The position numbers were made by a program, and so were the translations under genes. Below, in pieces: positions 27,742 through 38,456 of a stretch of 64,000 bases of DNA. The notes below the pieces were generated by a model that did no database searches, was not told the DNA's origin, and saw only the letters and a list, made by a program, of their open reading frames with translations. The stretch comes from Curtobacterium sp. GC_Cur_3 (GTDB lineage Bacteria; Actinomycetota; Actinomycetes; Actinomycetales; Microbacteriaceae). The DNA lies in NCBI RefSeq assembly GCF_026544205.1, contig NZ_JALNUI010000001.1:1-64000 (forward strand). Direction: 5' to 3'. Positions within the stretch are counted from its first letter, which is position 1. Each line of letters opens with the position of its first letter.

Positions 27742-28092
27742 TCAGGCGCCGCGTCGGGCGCGGAGGAACTGCAGTCGTTCCTGCAGCAGTTCCTCGAGCT
27801 CTTCGCGGGACCGCCGCTCGAGCAGCATGTCCCAGTGCGTTCGCGGTGCCTTGACGTCCTCTGCCGCGACCTCGACGGGCACGCCGTCGTCGCCGAGCAG
27901 GCGTCCCTCGAAACCGCTGCGCGGGTCGGACCAGCTCTGCGGGACCTCGGCGTCGGCCGAGAACACCACGTCGAAGGTCTCGCCCGTCGCGGCCTGGTAC
28001 ACCGCACGCTTGCGATCCGAGAGCTCGACGCCCTCTTCGCTCTGGAGACTCTGACTCCCGAGCCGCATGCCGCGGAGACTCCGATCAGCCAT
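27742..28092 (-). CDS. rbpA: RNA polymerase-binding protein RbpA
   Basis: 116 residues. It has the actinobacterial RbpA layout: N-terminal tail (MADRSLRGMRLGSQSLQSEE), zinc-domain-like core beginning RKRAVYQAATGE, basic linker and the sigma-interacting C-terminal domain (KAPRTHWDMLLERRSREELE). It stabilises the housekeeping sigma factor-RNA polymerase open complex. The core domain lacks obvious paired cysteines, as in many family members. The ATG at 28090-28092 has GAGGAG upstream. It lies directly after lnt; Mycobacterium keeps rbpA beside the Lnt-Ppm1 gene. Confidence 0.93.
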   Translation of the reverse strand: MADRSLRGMRLGSQSLQSEEGVELSDRKRAVYQAATGETFDVVFSADAEVPQSWSDPRSGFEGRLLGDDGVPVEVAAEDVKAPRTHWDMLLERRSREELEELLQERLQFLRARRGA

Positions 28093-28197
28093 GGTGGACT
28101 CCTCTCGTCGTTCCCCCGTTCCAACACTGTCCCACGCGCTTCCGTTCCGGGACCGGCGCATTCACAGTGGGTTCCCAGTGCCGCGACCGGGGACGCG

Positions 28198-29844
28198 TCA
28201 GACGGCGGCGCGACCTCGGCCGCGACGACGACCCCACGGCGCACAGGCGAGCAGCACGAGCAGCCCGCCGAGGGAGAGCACGAGGGTGATCGCTCCGGAG
28301 GCCACCGTCGCCGGGGTGGTCGAGGTGCCGAGGGGCACGTCGGTGATCATCGACGTGGCGGTGTACTCCGGCACGCGGTCGATCGTCCGGCCGGTGGGGT
28401 CGATCACCTGCGACGCCCCGACGGTCGAGATGTTCACGAGCGACCGCCCGCTCTCGATCGCGCGCATCCGGGCGATCTCGAGCTGCTGCAGGTTCTCGTC
28501 GGTCCCCGAGAAGTCGGCGTTGTTCGTCTGCGCGAGGATCACCTGCGCTCCCCGGCGCGCCATGTCGGCGGTCAGCCCGTCGTCGACGATGTCGAAGCAG
28601 ATCGCGATGCCCGCCTTGACCCCGGCGACGGAGAGCACGTTCGGCTTCGTCCCCGGCGTGTAGTCGCGCTGCAGCAGCCCGATGAGCGACGGCGCCAGCT
28701 TCGAGAAGAACCACCGGTCGGGGACGTACTCGCCGAACGGCACCGGGCGCACCTTGTCGTACGACGACTGCCAGCCGTCCGCGGTCCAGACGAACGAGGT
28801 GTTGTGCAGGACCCCGGACGGCGTCTGTGTGATCGCCCCGGCGACGATCGGGGCCCCGACGCTGCGCACGACCTGGTCGAGGTCGGTCGCGATGACCGGC
28901 TGCGCGCGGGGGTCGTACTCGGCCGAGGCCTCGGGCCAGACCACCAGATCGACCCCGCGGGCATCGACGTCGGTGGCGGCGACCTGCGACCGGAGGACGT
29001 CACCCGGCTGTGCCCGGTCGAAGTACCCCGCCGGCCCGTTGCCCTGCACGGACTCGATGCGGATCGTGCCGTCGGTGGCGGTCGGCCAGGCGGGTACGGC
29101 GAGCACCGCGGCGACGAGCAGGCCCGCCGTCGCGACACGCATGCGGAGCCGGACGCCGGACACCAGTCCGAGCGAGACGACGACCGCCACGCAGTAGACG
29201 ACCACGAACGACAGCCCGAGCACCCCGACGTAGGCGGCCAGGTGGGCGAACGGGCTGTCCGACTGCGACAGCCCGACGCGGCCCCAGGCGAACCCGCCGT
29301 AGGGCCAGCTCCCGGAGAACCACTCGCGTCCGGTCCAGATCGCGGCGACCACGGCCGGGAGGCCCCACACGCGTCCGGCGGTCGTCGTCACCACCCGGGC
29401 GACCCAGCGGTACGTGAGGGCGAGGGCCACGCTGCCGACGGCGAACATGGCCGCCTCGAACAGCGCCAGCGCCAGCCACGGGACCGGTCCGAGGTAGCGC
29501 CCGGCCCAGGAGATCGCCGGCACCCAGAACGCGACCCCGCCGAGGTACCCGATCCAGGCCGCACGGCGCCACCCCTGGCCCATCGCGGCGAGGAGCGTGC
29601 ACGCCACCGCCGGGTAGGCCAGGAACCACCACCCGGGCGTCGGGAAGGCGAGCGCGAAGAGCACGCCGCCGATCACCGCGAGCGGCAGGGCGACCCGCAC
29701 CGGCAGCGCGGTGAACGGCGAGGGCCGCGAGACGCCGCCGAAGTCGCCAGACACCGCCGGAACCGGCGGCGTCTCGGCAGGGCCGCGGCGTCTCGGTGGG
29801 ACGCCACCGTCTCGCGGAGGCGCGACGGACTCGCGGACGGACAC
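28198..29844 (-). CDS. lnt: Apolipoprotein N-acyltransferase Lnt
   Basis: 548 residues. Membrane helices fill residues about 50-240, followed by the extracytoplasmic nitrilase-type domain with the Glu-Lys-Cys triad: VWPEAS (Glu), YDKVRPVPFGEYVP (Lys) and AICFDIVDD (Cys). It adds the third acyl chain to lipoproteins. The start is a GTG at 29842-29844 with GGGAGG five bases upstream; the first 45 residues are a Pro/Arg-rich leader absent from most relatives. There is no fused or adjacent polyprenol-phosphate mannose synthase, unlike Mycobacterium. It lies 11 bp after the helicase gene. Confidence 0.93.
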   Translation of the reverse strand: MSVRESVAPPRDGGVPPRRRGPAETPPVPAVSGDFGGVSRPSPFTALPVRVALPLAVIGGVLFALAFPTPGWWFLAYPAVACTLLAAMGQGWRRAAWIGYLGGVAFWVPAISWAGRYLGPVPWLALALFEAAMFAVGSVALALTYRWVARVVTTTAGRVWGLPAVVAAIWTGREWFSGSWPYGGFAWGRVGLSQSDSPFAHLAAYVGVLGLSFVVVYCVAVVVSLGLVSGVRLRMRVATAGLLVAAVLAVPAWPTATDGTIRIESVQGNGPAGYFDRAQPGDVLRSQVAATDVDARGVDLVVWPEASAEYDPRAQPVIATDLDQVVRSVGAPIVAGAITQTPSGVLHNTSFVWTADGWQSSYDKVRPVPFGEYVPDRWFFSKLAPSLIGLLQRDYTPGTKPNVLSVAGVKAGIAICFDIVDDGLTADMARRGAQVILAQTNNADFSGTDENLQQLEIARMRAIESGRSLVNISTVGASQVIDPTGRTIDRVPEYTATSMITDVPLGTSTTPATVASGAITLVLSLGGLLVLLACAPWGRRRGRGRAAV

Positions 29845-29855
29845 GGAGCCTCCCG

Positions 29856-32306
29856 TCAGACCGTCGCGTACGCGACGATGCCACGGCGCACCGCGTCGGT
29901 CGCGCGGCGGGCGGTGTCGGCGAGGTCGGGGTCTCCGGCGTTCTTGATCTGGTCGAGGAGGTCGATGACCTGCTTGGACCAGCGGACGAAGTCGCCGGCG
30001 GCCAGGTCGAGTGCGCGGAGGACGTCGTCGAGGGCCGAGCCCGAGGCCCAGCGGAACATGCCGAGCGCGATCGCCGGCGTCGGCGGCTGGGACCCGGACA
30101 GGCGGGCGTCCCGCTCCACGTCGTCGAGCCGGGCCCAGATGGTCAGGGTCTGGTCGAGCGCCGGCCGGAACGCCCCGCGCGGCAGGGCGTGCTCGGTGCC
30201 GGGCGCGTCCTCGCGGCGGGGCTGGTACACGATCGTCGCGGCCATGGCGGCGAGCTGGCCCGGCGTGAGCTCCTTCCAGACCCCGGCCTCGAGGCACTCG
30301 GCGACGAGCAGGTCGCGGTCACCGTAGATGCGCTGGAGTCGACGGCCACCGGCGGCGACCGTTGCCTCGCCAGAACCGTCGTTCGTCGGGACGAGGTAGC
30401 CGAGCTGGAGCAGCACGTCGGTGACGCGGTCGAAGGTCGTCGCGACGGCACCGGTGCGCGAGCGGATCTGCTGGACGAGCTTGTCGTTGACGCGCTTGAG
30501 CTTGTACCAGCGCTCGGCCCAGCGAGCGTGGGCCTCGCGGTCGGGGCAGGCGTGGCAGGGGTGCCGCTGCAGGGCGCGCCGGACCTCGGTGATCGAGGCC
30601 TGGCGTTCGGCGCGGGCGCCGTGTGAGGCTTCACGACCCCCGGGGACGTTCGAGCGCTCGAGGTCGGAGAGTTCACGCCGCAGTGCCGCATACTCGGTGA
30701 AGTCGCCGAGGTGGCACTGCATCGACTTCTGGTAGCCGTCGAGGGACTCCTGCTGCGACCGCACCTTGCGCGCGAGGTCGACGACCGAGCGGTCCGCCTG
30801 GAACTGCGCGAACGAGGTCTCGAGGACCTCTCTGGTGCGCTGCCTGCCGAACTGGTCGATGAGGTTCACGGCCATGTTGTACGTCGGCTTGAACGAGGAG
30901 TTCAGCGGGTACGTCCGACGGCTGGCGAGGGACGCGACCGCCTGCGGCTCGAGGCCGTCGGACCACTGGATGACCGAGTGGCCCTCGACGTCGATGCCCC
31001 GGCGTCCGGCGCGACCCGTCAGCTGGGTGTACTCCCCCGGCGTGATCGGGACACGGGCTTCGCCGTTGAACTTCTCGAGCTTCTCGAGGACGACGGTGCG
31101 CGCCGGCATGTTGACGCCGAGCGCCAGGGTCTCGGTCGCGAAGACGACCTTGAGCAGCTTGCGCTGGAAGAGGTCCTCGACGACCTCCTTGAACGCGGGA
31201 AGCATGCCGGCGTGGTGGGCGGCGACCCCGCGCTCGAGGCCTTCGAGCCACTCCCAGTACCCGAGCACGGCGAGGTCCTCGTCGAGGAGCGTGCGGCAGT
31301 GGTACTCCGCGGTCTCGCGGATCTCGTTGCGCTCCTGCGAGGTGGTCAGCGAGACGCCGGAGCGCAGGACCTGCCGGACGCCCTGGTCGCAGCCCGCCCG
31401 GCTGAACACGAAGAAGATCGCGGGCAGGAGCATGCGCTCGTCGAGCATCCGTGCGATGTGCTCGCGGTGCAGCTTCTCGGTGCGCGGCCCCCGGCGCTCC
31501 GGGTACCCGCCACGGCCACGTCGGCCGTGGTGCCCGCCGCCGCGGCCCTCGTTGCGGGCGGCGCCGCCGACCAGGCGGAGGAGCTCCGGGTTGACGCGGT
31601 TGGTCGCCGCGGCACCGGAGGAGTCGAAGAGGTCGACCATCTTGTTGCCCACGAGCACGTGCTGCTCGAGCGGCACGGGCCGGTCCTCGGACACGATGAC
31701 GTCGGTCTCGCCGCGGACGGTCTGCAGCCAGTCGCCGAACTCCTCGGCGTTGGACACCGTCGCGGAGAGCGAGACGAGGCGGACCTCGGTCGGCAGGTGC
31801 AGGATGACCTCTTCCCACACCGCACCGCGGAACCGGTCGGCGAGGTAGTGCACCTCGTCGAGGACGACCCAGGCCAGGTCGTCGAGCAGGTCCGAGTCCG
31901 CGTAGATCATGTTGCGGAGGACCTCGGTCGTCATCACGACCACGCGCGCCCGCGGGTTCACGTTCGTGTCGCCGGTCAGCAGCCCGACCTCGGTCTCGCC
32001 GTAGACGTCGACGAGCTCCTGGTACTTCTGGTTGCTCAGCGCCTTCATCGGCGTCGTGTAGAACACCTTCGCCGTGGGCTGCCGCATTGCCAGCCAGATC
32101 GCGAACTCCGCCACGATCGTCTTGCCGGCGCCGGTCGGTGCCGCCACGAGCACGCTGCGGCCCTGGTCGAGCGAGTCGCACGCGGCGAACTGGAACGGGT
32201 CGAGGTCGAAGCGGAGGTCAGCGCGGAACAGCTCGAGGTTGCGCGACCGGTTGCGGATCCTGGCGGCCTGGAAGCGCTCGGCGGCACTCAGCCCGGTGTC
32301 GCTCAC
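29856..32306 (-). CDS. helY: DEAD/DEAH-box RNA helicase, HelY/Ski2-like
   Basis: 816 residues. Motif I (APTGAGKT), motif II (DEVHY), the SAT-type motif (LSATVSN) and motif VI (TGRAGRRG) are intact. The C-terminal region has the actinobacterial HelY signature HACPDREAHARWAERW and a long helical domain. It is an ATP-dependent helicase of the Ski2/Mtr4 type, probably acting in RNA turnover. The GTG at 32304-32306 overlaps the tatC stop by 4 bp. A Gly/Arg/His-rich loop (GRGGGHHGRRGRGG) interrupts the first half. Confidence 0.92.
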   Translation of the reverse strand: MSDTGLSAAERFQAARIRNRSRNLELFRADLRFDLDPFQFAACDSLDQGRSVLVAAPTGAGKTIVAEFAIWLAMRQPTAKVFYTTPMKALSNQKYQELVDVYGETEVGLLTGDTNVNPRARVVVMTTEVLRNMIYADSDLLDDLAWVVLDEVHYLADRFRGAVWEEVILHLPTEVRLVSLSATVSNAEEFGDWLQTVRGETDVIVSEDRPVPLEQHVLVGNKMVDLFDSSGAAATNRVNPELLRLVGGAARNEGRGGGHHGRRGRGGYPERRGPRTEKLHREHIARMLDERMLLPAIFFVFSRAGCDQGVRQVLRSGVSLTTSQERNEIRETAEYHCRTLLDEDLAVLGYWEWLEGLERGVAAHHAGMLPAFKEVVEDLFQRKLLKVVFATETLALGVNMPARTVVLEKLEKFNGEARVPITPGEYTQLTGRAGRRGIDVEGHSVIQWSDGLEPQAVASLASRRTYPLNSSFKPTYNMAVNLIDQFGRQRTREVLETSFAQFQADRSVVDLARKVRSQQESLDGYQKSMQCHLGDFTEYAALRRELSDLERSNVPGGREASHGARAERQASITEVRRALQRHPCHACPDREAHARWAERWYKLKRVNDKLVQQIRSRTGAVATTFDRVTDVLLQLGYLVPTNDGSGEATVAAGGRRLQRIYGDRDLLVAECLEAGVWKELTPGQLAAMAATIVYQPRREDAPGTEHALPRGAFRPALDQTLTIWARLDDVERDARLSGSQPPTPAIALGMFRWASGSALDDVLRALDLAAGDFVRWSKQVIDLLDQIKNAGDPDLADTARRATDAVRRGIVAYATV

Positions 32307-33124
32307 AGTCCGTACTCGGCGTCGAGCTTGGCCTGACGCTTGGCCAGGCGGCGGTCGTGGAACCACGTGACGACGCACGCCGCGACGTACAGGACGACCA
32401 TCGGGACCGCGAGCAGGAACATCGAGATGACGTCGGCGCTCGGCGTGACGATGGCGCAGAAGACCAGGATGCAGAGGATCGCCACACGCCAGGACTTGAT
32501 GATCGCCTTCGCCGAGAGCACCCCGACGAAGTTCAGCAGCACCAGGAACACCGGCAGGACGAACGCGATGCCGACCGCGACGATGAGCTTGATGACGAAG
32601 TCGTAGTAGGCCTTGGCGTCGACGATCGAGGTGTCCTGGCTGGACACGAAACTGCCGAGGATGCCGACGATGTGCGGCAGGACGTACCAGCCGAACCAGC
32701 AGCCGGCGAAGAACAGCGGGATCGCGGTGCCGAGGAAGCCCCAGACGTACTGCTTCTCACGACGCACGAGCGCCGGGACGATGAACGCCCAGATCTGGTA
32801 GAGCCACACCGGGCTGGCGATGACGACGCCGATGGTGATCGCGATCTGCAGGCGGAGGTCGAACGCGCCCGTGATCATCGGGAAGTTCAGCTCCGCCGTG
32901 TGCCCGCCGACCTTGGCGAGCTCGGACACGGGTGCCCGTAGTGAGTCGAGCACGAACGGCGTGAGGAACCAGCCACCCACCGCCCCGAGGAGCACTGCGA
33001 CTACGGCCTTGAACAGCCGGTTGCGCAGCTCGATCAGGTGCTGCCCGAGGGACATGCGGCCTTCGGGTTCCCTGGACTGGCGACCCTGCCGCTTCTCTCG
33101 CCCGCGCGCGGTCGTCGAAGCCAT
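32303..33124 (-). CDS. tatC: Sec-independent translocase subunit TatC
   Basis: 273 residues, six predicted membrane helices. The diagnostic N-terminal stretch MSLGQHLIELRNRLF begins at residue 24, after an Arg/Lys-rich leader common in actinobacterial TatC, so I keep the ATG at 33122-33124. The second periplasmic/cytoplasmic features (PVWLYQIWAFIVPAL and the later ITPSADVISMFLL) are present. TatC recognises twin-arginine signals. The tatA gene expected just upstream is not in the following 326 bp. Confidence 0.95.
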   Translation of the reverse strand: MASTTARGREKRQGRQSREPEGRMSLGQHLIELRNRLFKAVVAVLLGAVGGWFLTPFVLDSLRAPVSELAKVGGHTAELNFPMITGAFDLRLQIAITIGVVIASPVWLYQIWAFIVPALVRREKQYVWGFLGTAIPLFFAGCWFGWYVLPHIVGILGSFVSSQDTSIVDAKAYYDFVIKLIVAVGIAFVLPVFLVLLNFVGVLSAKAIIKSWRVAILCILVFCAIVTPSADVISMFLLAVPMVVLYVAACVVTWFHDRRLAKRQAKLDAEYGL

Positions 33125-33450
33125 GTCCCGATCCTACGGCAGCGGGACCGACAGTCGGCGGCGAGAGCCGCGAACGCACAGGTCGGTCACCACGGCGGAC
33201 GGGAGGCTCGGTGCGGCACCGCCACGGGCCTCCCGTCCCGCGCGACTCGCCCACCTGGTGGCGCGAGCGGTCACGACACCCCGCTCACGGTCGCCGAGCG
33301 GTCGCCGGCCGTCGCTCCCGACGGCCCGGGCCGACAGGTCGTGACCACTCGCGCGCGACCGGCGGGGTGTTGTGACCGGTCAGGCAGCGGACCGGGCGGC
33401 GCAGGCGCCAGGCGCCAGGCGCCACGACCCACGAGCCAGGCGCCAGCGCC
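33125..33450. other. Intergenic block of inverted and tandem repeats, no tatA
   Basis: This 326-bp gap holds no credible gene on either strand. It contains a degenerate copy of the palindrome family (33193-33242). A 16-bp inverted pair follows (33269-33284 with 33362-33377, one mismatch) that competes with a second pair (about 33263-33278 with 33340-33355). AGGCGCC tandem repeats lie at about 33402-33443. In Mycobacterium this position between pafC and tatC holds tatA. Confidence 0.65.
33193..33242. repeat. Degenerate copy of the GGGAGGCTCGGTGCC palindrome family
   Basis: Arms 33193-33207 and 33228-33242 (GACGGGAGGC / GCCTCCCGTC) match the outer part of the perfect palindromes at 39.5, 45.4 and 60.1 kb. 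The centre has diverged. Confidence 0.7.
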
Positions 33451-34422
33451 TCAGTCGGCGCTGAGCGCCGAGGCGGCGAAGTCGCGGACCGCGTCCCGCG
33501 CCGCGGGCGGGTCGATCACGACGGCCCGGCCCGGCAGGCCGGCGACGAGGCGGACGACGCCGTCGAACCCGGCGGAGGCCGCGAGCCGGATGCGCACGCG
33601 GCCGCCGTCGTCGGGCGCGTCGGCGGTGTCGGCGAGGAAGTCGGCCACGAGGGGCAACGACGAGGCGTCGAGCTCGAGCGTGACGATGACGTCGTTCGAG
33701 CTCTGCTGGAAGAGGGTGTCCGGGATCACGACGTCCTCGATGGAGCGCTCGGCGGGGCGGTCGTCCACGCGGGCGTTCGTCATCCGGTCGAGGCGGAAGG
33801 TCCGGAGCGCCTGGCGGTCGAGGTCCCACGCGCGGAGGTACCAGTCGGTGTCGATCGACTCGACCCGCAGGGCGTCGACGCGGCGGGTGCTGCCCTTGCT
33901 GCGGGGGCCGGCGTAGTCGAAGACCAGCCCGCGGCACTCGGACATCGCGCGGCGGATCGTCGTCAGGGTGGCGTCGTGGAGCTCCTGCCCGACGGCGACG
34001 TTCGCGGCCGCTCCCCCGGCACCACGGGACAACTTGGCCATGAGCGCACGGATCGCGTCGCGGTCGGCGGCCTCGGGCAGCGCGGAGAGGTACTGCAGCC
34101 CCGCGATGAGCGCGGAGGCTTCTCGGGCGGAGAGCCGCGGGGAGTCGTCGATCGCGACGAGGTTCGTCAGCACGATCATGTCGTTCTGCTCGAAGTCGTC
34201 CCAGGCGATGTCGAACAGGTCGCCGTGCTGGTACTGCATGGTCTCGCCGGGGATGCCGGACACCGCGATGAGCTCGACGGCGCGGCGGATCCGGGCCTCG
34301 GGCACACCGAAGTGCCTGGCGGCCTCGGCCACGGAGACGCGCTCGCGGTCGATGAGGTACGGCACGAGGGCGAGCAGGAACGCGAGCTTGTCCTGCGCCT
34401 GCAGCGGTTGGGTGTCAGCCAC
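33451..34422 (-). CDS. pafC: WYL-domain regulator PafC
   Basis: 323 residues. An N-terminal winged helix-turn-helix (about 20-70, VSVAEAARHFGVPEARIRRA) is followed by a WYL domain with the DTDWYLRAWDLDR signature and a C-terminal WCX-type extension. With PafB it forms the PafBC heterodimer that activates the LexA-independent DNA-damage response in mycobacteria. The GTG at 34420-34422 has GAGGGAGC upstream and lies 8 bp inside pafB, so the two are coupled. Confidence 0.92.
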   Translation of the reverse strand: MADTQPLQAQDKLAFLLALVPYLIDRERVSVAEAARHFGVPEARIRRAVELIAVSGIPGETMQYQHGDLFDIAWDDFEQNDMIVLTNLVAIDDSPRLSAREASALIAGLQYLSALPEAADRDAIRALMAKLSRGAGGAAANVAVGQELHDATLTTIRRAMSECRGLVFDYAGPRSKGSTRRVDALRVESIDTDWYLRAWDLDRQALRTFRLDRMTNARVDDRPAERSIEDVVIPDTLFQQSSNDVIVTLELDASSLPLVADFLADTADAPDDGGRVRIRLAASAGFDGVVRLVAGLPGRAVVIDPPAARDAVRDFAASALSAD

Positions 34423-35437
34423 GGAGCGCTCCCTCGGCGTGGTCGGCGACGAGTGCGCGGAGCCGTGCGACCACGCGCTCGCGGACGTCGTCCGGTTCGA
34501 GCACGCGCAGCTCTGGCCCGAAGGCAGCGAGCTCCTCGGCCAGGATCTGCGGGTCGACGTAGTGGATGAGCAGGGCGCCGTCGGTCGTGGTGGTGGTGTC
34601 ACGGCGGCGGGCGAGCCGGCGTTCAGCGTCCGAGCCGGGCTGCACGGCGACGGTGGCGGTGCGCTCGGACCAGAGCCGGTCGAGCTCGGTCAGGGCGCGT
34701 TCCCCGGCCCCGGCGGGTGCCGGGTGCTGGCCGGCCTGGAACGACGTGACCGGGCCGACGATCCGGGACAGCAGGTAGTTCTTCACGCCGTCGGTCGAGG
34801 GCTCGTAGCCGGTGAGCATCCACCGACCGCCGTGCTGCACGAGCGCCATCGGGTGGAGCTCGCGGCGGCGGGGCTCGTGCTCGCCCGGGGTGATGTAGTC
34901 GAAGCGGACGCCGGCGGCACGGTCGAGCGCGGCACGGAGCGGCTCGAAGGCGGCGTCGCGGGTGCGGAGGCGCGGGGCGTAGGCGTCGATGCCGAAGGGC
35001 TCCCCCGGGCCCTCGTCGTCCCCGGCCGAGCGGACCTTGAGCAGGCCGCGGCGGGAATCCGACGACAGCGCGCCTTCACGCCAGGCCATCGCGGCGAGGG
35101 AGAGCAGCGCGGACTCGTCCGGGGTGAAGCGGACATCGAGCGGCAGGTCGTACTCGCCCTTGGGGATCCGGTAGCGGAGCGTCTGGTTGTTGCCGGCGGC
35201 GCCCGGGGTCTCGATGGTCTCGAGCGGGATGCCGAGCTCGCGGACGTCGTCCTTGTCGCGCTCGAACTGACGCTCCAGCGAGGCGTTGTCACCGCCCGTG
35301 GTGAACCGCTGCCGGTAGCCCTGCACGTTCGCCAGGATCTCCGACTTGGTCAGCCCGGCTTCGGTCGAGAGCAGCGCGAGCACGAGGCTGAACAGGCGTT
35401 CTTCCGCCGGTACGCGGGGCACACGGGTGGCTGGCAC
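34415..35437 (-). CDS. pafB: WYL-domain regulator PafB
   Basis: 340 residues with helix-turn-helix (EERLFSLVLALLSTEAGLTK...), a WYL domain (RWMLTGYEPSTDGVKNYLLSR) and a C-terminal domain. It is the partner of the overlapping pafC. The order pafB-pafC-(tatA)-tatC-helY follows Mycobacterium, apart from the missing tatA. The ATG at 35435-35437 gives the standard N-terminus (MPATRVPRVPAEERL). A strong hairpin lies just upstream. Confidence 0.92.
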   Translation of the reverse strand: MPATRVPRVPAEERLFSLVLALLSTEAGLTKSEILANVQGYRQRFTTGGDNASLERQFERDKDDVRELGIPLETIETPGAAGNNQTLRYRIPKGEYDLPLDVRFTPDESALLSLAAMAWREGALSSDSRRGLLKVRSAGDDEGPGEPFGIDAYAPRLRTRDAAFEPLRAALDRAAGVRFDYITPGEHEPRRRELHPMALVQHGGRWMLTGYEPSTDGVKNYLLSRIVGPVTSFQAGQHPAPAGAGERALTELDRLWSERTATVAVQPGSDAERRLARRRDTTTTTDGALLIHYVDPQILAEELAAFGPELRVLEPDDVRERVVARLRALVADHAEGALRG

Positions 35438-35454
35438 GAGCCGATCCTACGGCA

Positions 35455-35484
35455 GCGCGAGGGTGCAGGAGTGCACCCTCGCGC
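35455..35484 (-). terminator. Hairpin between FKBP gene and pafB
   Basis: A perfect 13-bp stem (35455-35467 with 35472-35484) and 4-nt loop lie 50 bp past the stop of the FKBP gene and just before the pafB start. It probably ends the upstream transcript. Confidence 0.65.
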
Positions 35485-35532
35485 GAGGTGGTGGACAGTC
35501 GGTCAGGGCCGTCCGCGGGGCCGTTCCGGTGA

Positions 35533-36438
35533 TCAGGACGGCATGACCCCGAGCACGTCGATGACGTACGCGTAGGCGATGCCCTGCTGGTGCACGACGG
35601 CGAGCACCTGGTCCCCGACGCGGCTGCCGACGATGGCGTTCCGGACGCCCTCCTGCACCTGTCCCTTGGTGAGCGGGACGGTCTGCGCGCCGGTGCCGTC
35701 GGTCCAGCTCGAGCCGGCGACCGTGGAGTCCTCGCCCCACGTGACGGCCGTGTACTTGATCACCGCGGTGTCCTTCGCGGTGAGGACGGTGCCGGATCCC
35801 TTGCGGAGCAGGTGGGTCTCGTCGCTCTTCGGCGCCGTGGTCGAGGGCACCGTGATGCCGGGGGCACCGTCCGGCGCGAGCACGACCGCGGGCATGCCGT
35901 CCGCGGCGACCTGCGGGGTGCCGGTGGCGCGGGCGTCGTACGCGCGCTTGACGTCGATGACGGCGACGACGGCGTCCTCGGTCTTCTTCGTGGCCTTCGC
36001 GCCGCTCGCCAGCGCGCTCTGCGGCAGGGCCACGGCGAGGCGGTCCCCGACGTTCGCGCACTGCAGGGCGTCACCGAGGGCCCCGGCGTTCGACGAGCCC
36101 GCGGTGATCGGGGCCGTCTTGCCGTTGTACCCGCTGGTCTGCGCGACCTTGCCGGTGGTGCCGTCGACGAGCGTGTACTCGATGAGCACGGGGGTGCCGT
36201 CGTCGATGCGGCGGCCCTCGCCCTGCTTGAGGACCGAGACCTGCGTGCCCTTGGTCGTGAGGCCTGTCGGGATGTTCACCTTCGGCTCGGCGCCGAAGCG
36301 GCCGGAGGCACTGACGGCCTCGGATGCGGACCCGGGGGCGTCACAGCTCGACGGGGACGACCCTGCGCCGCTCGACGCGCACGCGGTCAGCGACGCGGCC
36401 AGTCCGATGGTGACCAGGAGTGCGGGGATGGTGCGCAC
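35533..36438 (-). CDS. FKBP-type peptidyl-prolyl isomerase lipoprotein with two FKBP-like domains
   Basis: 301 residues. A lipoprotein signal ends at LTAC (Cys20). Two FKBP-like halves follow, the first around residues 60-150 (VLIEYTLVDG...DALQCANVGDRLAVALP) and the second from about 205 to the end (VIKYTAVTWG...EGVRNAIVGSRVGDQVLAVV). It is predicted to sit outside the membrane and assist folding by proline isomerisation. Active-site aromatics are sparser in the first half, which may be structural only. The start is the GTG at 36436-36438 with AGAGGG upstream. It is 43 bp downstream of trmI. Confidence 0.88.
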   Translation of the reverse strand: MRTIPALLVTIGLAASLTACASSGAGSSPSSCDAPGSASEAVSASGRFGAEPKVNIPTGLTTKGTQVSVLKQGEGRRIDDGTPVLIEYTLVDGTTGKVAQTSGYNGKTAPITAGSSNAGALGDALQCANVGDRLAVALPQSALASGAKATKKTEDAVVAVIDVKRAYDARATGTPQVAADGMPAVVLAPDGAPGITVPSTTAPKSDETHLLRKGSGTVLTAKDTAVIKYTAVTWGEDSTVAGSSWTDGTGAQTVPLTKGQVQEGVRNAIVGSRVGDQVLAVVHQQGIAYAYVIDVLGVMPS

Positions 36439-36481
36439 GGACCCTCTTTCCGTTCGATGCAGGACGAGCGACAGCGGAAGC

Positions 36482-38316
<1,835 letters not shown>

Positions 38317-38456
38317 GGGCGTCGAGTCTACCGGCGGCCGGCGCGGGGCCGACCCGCCCGAGGGGCCTACAGTGGATGCCTGATCGTGTCCGGTCGTCCG
38401 GCGCGCCGTGCGCGCGCTGGTGACCCGCTCCACTCCACCTCCAGGAGGTCCGCTCC

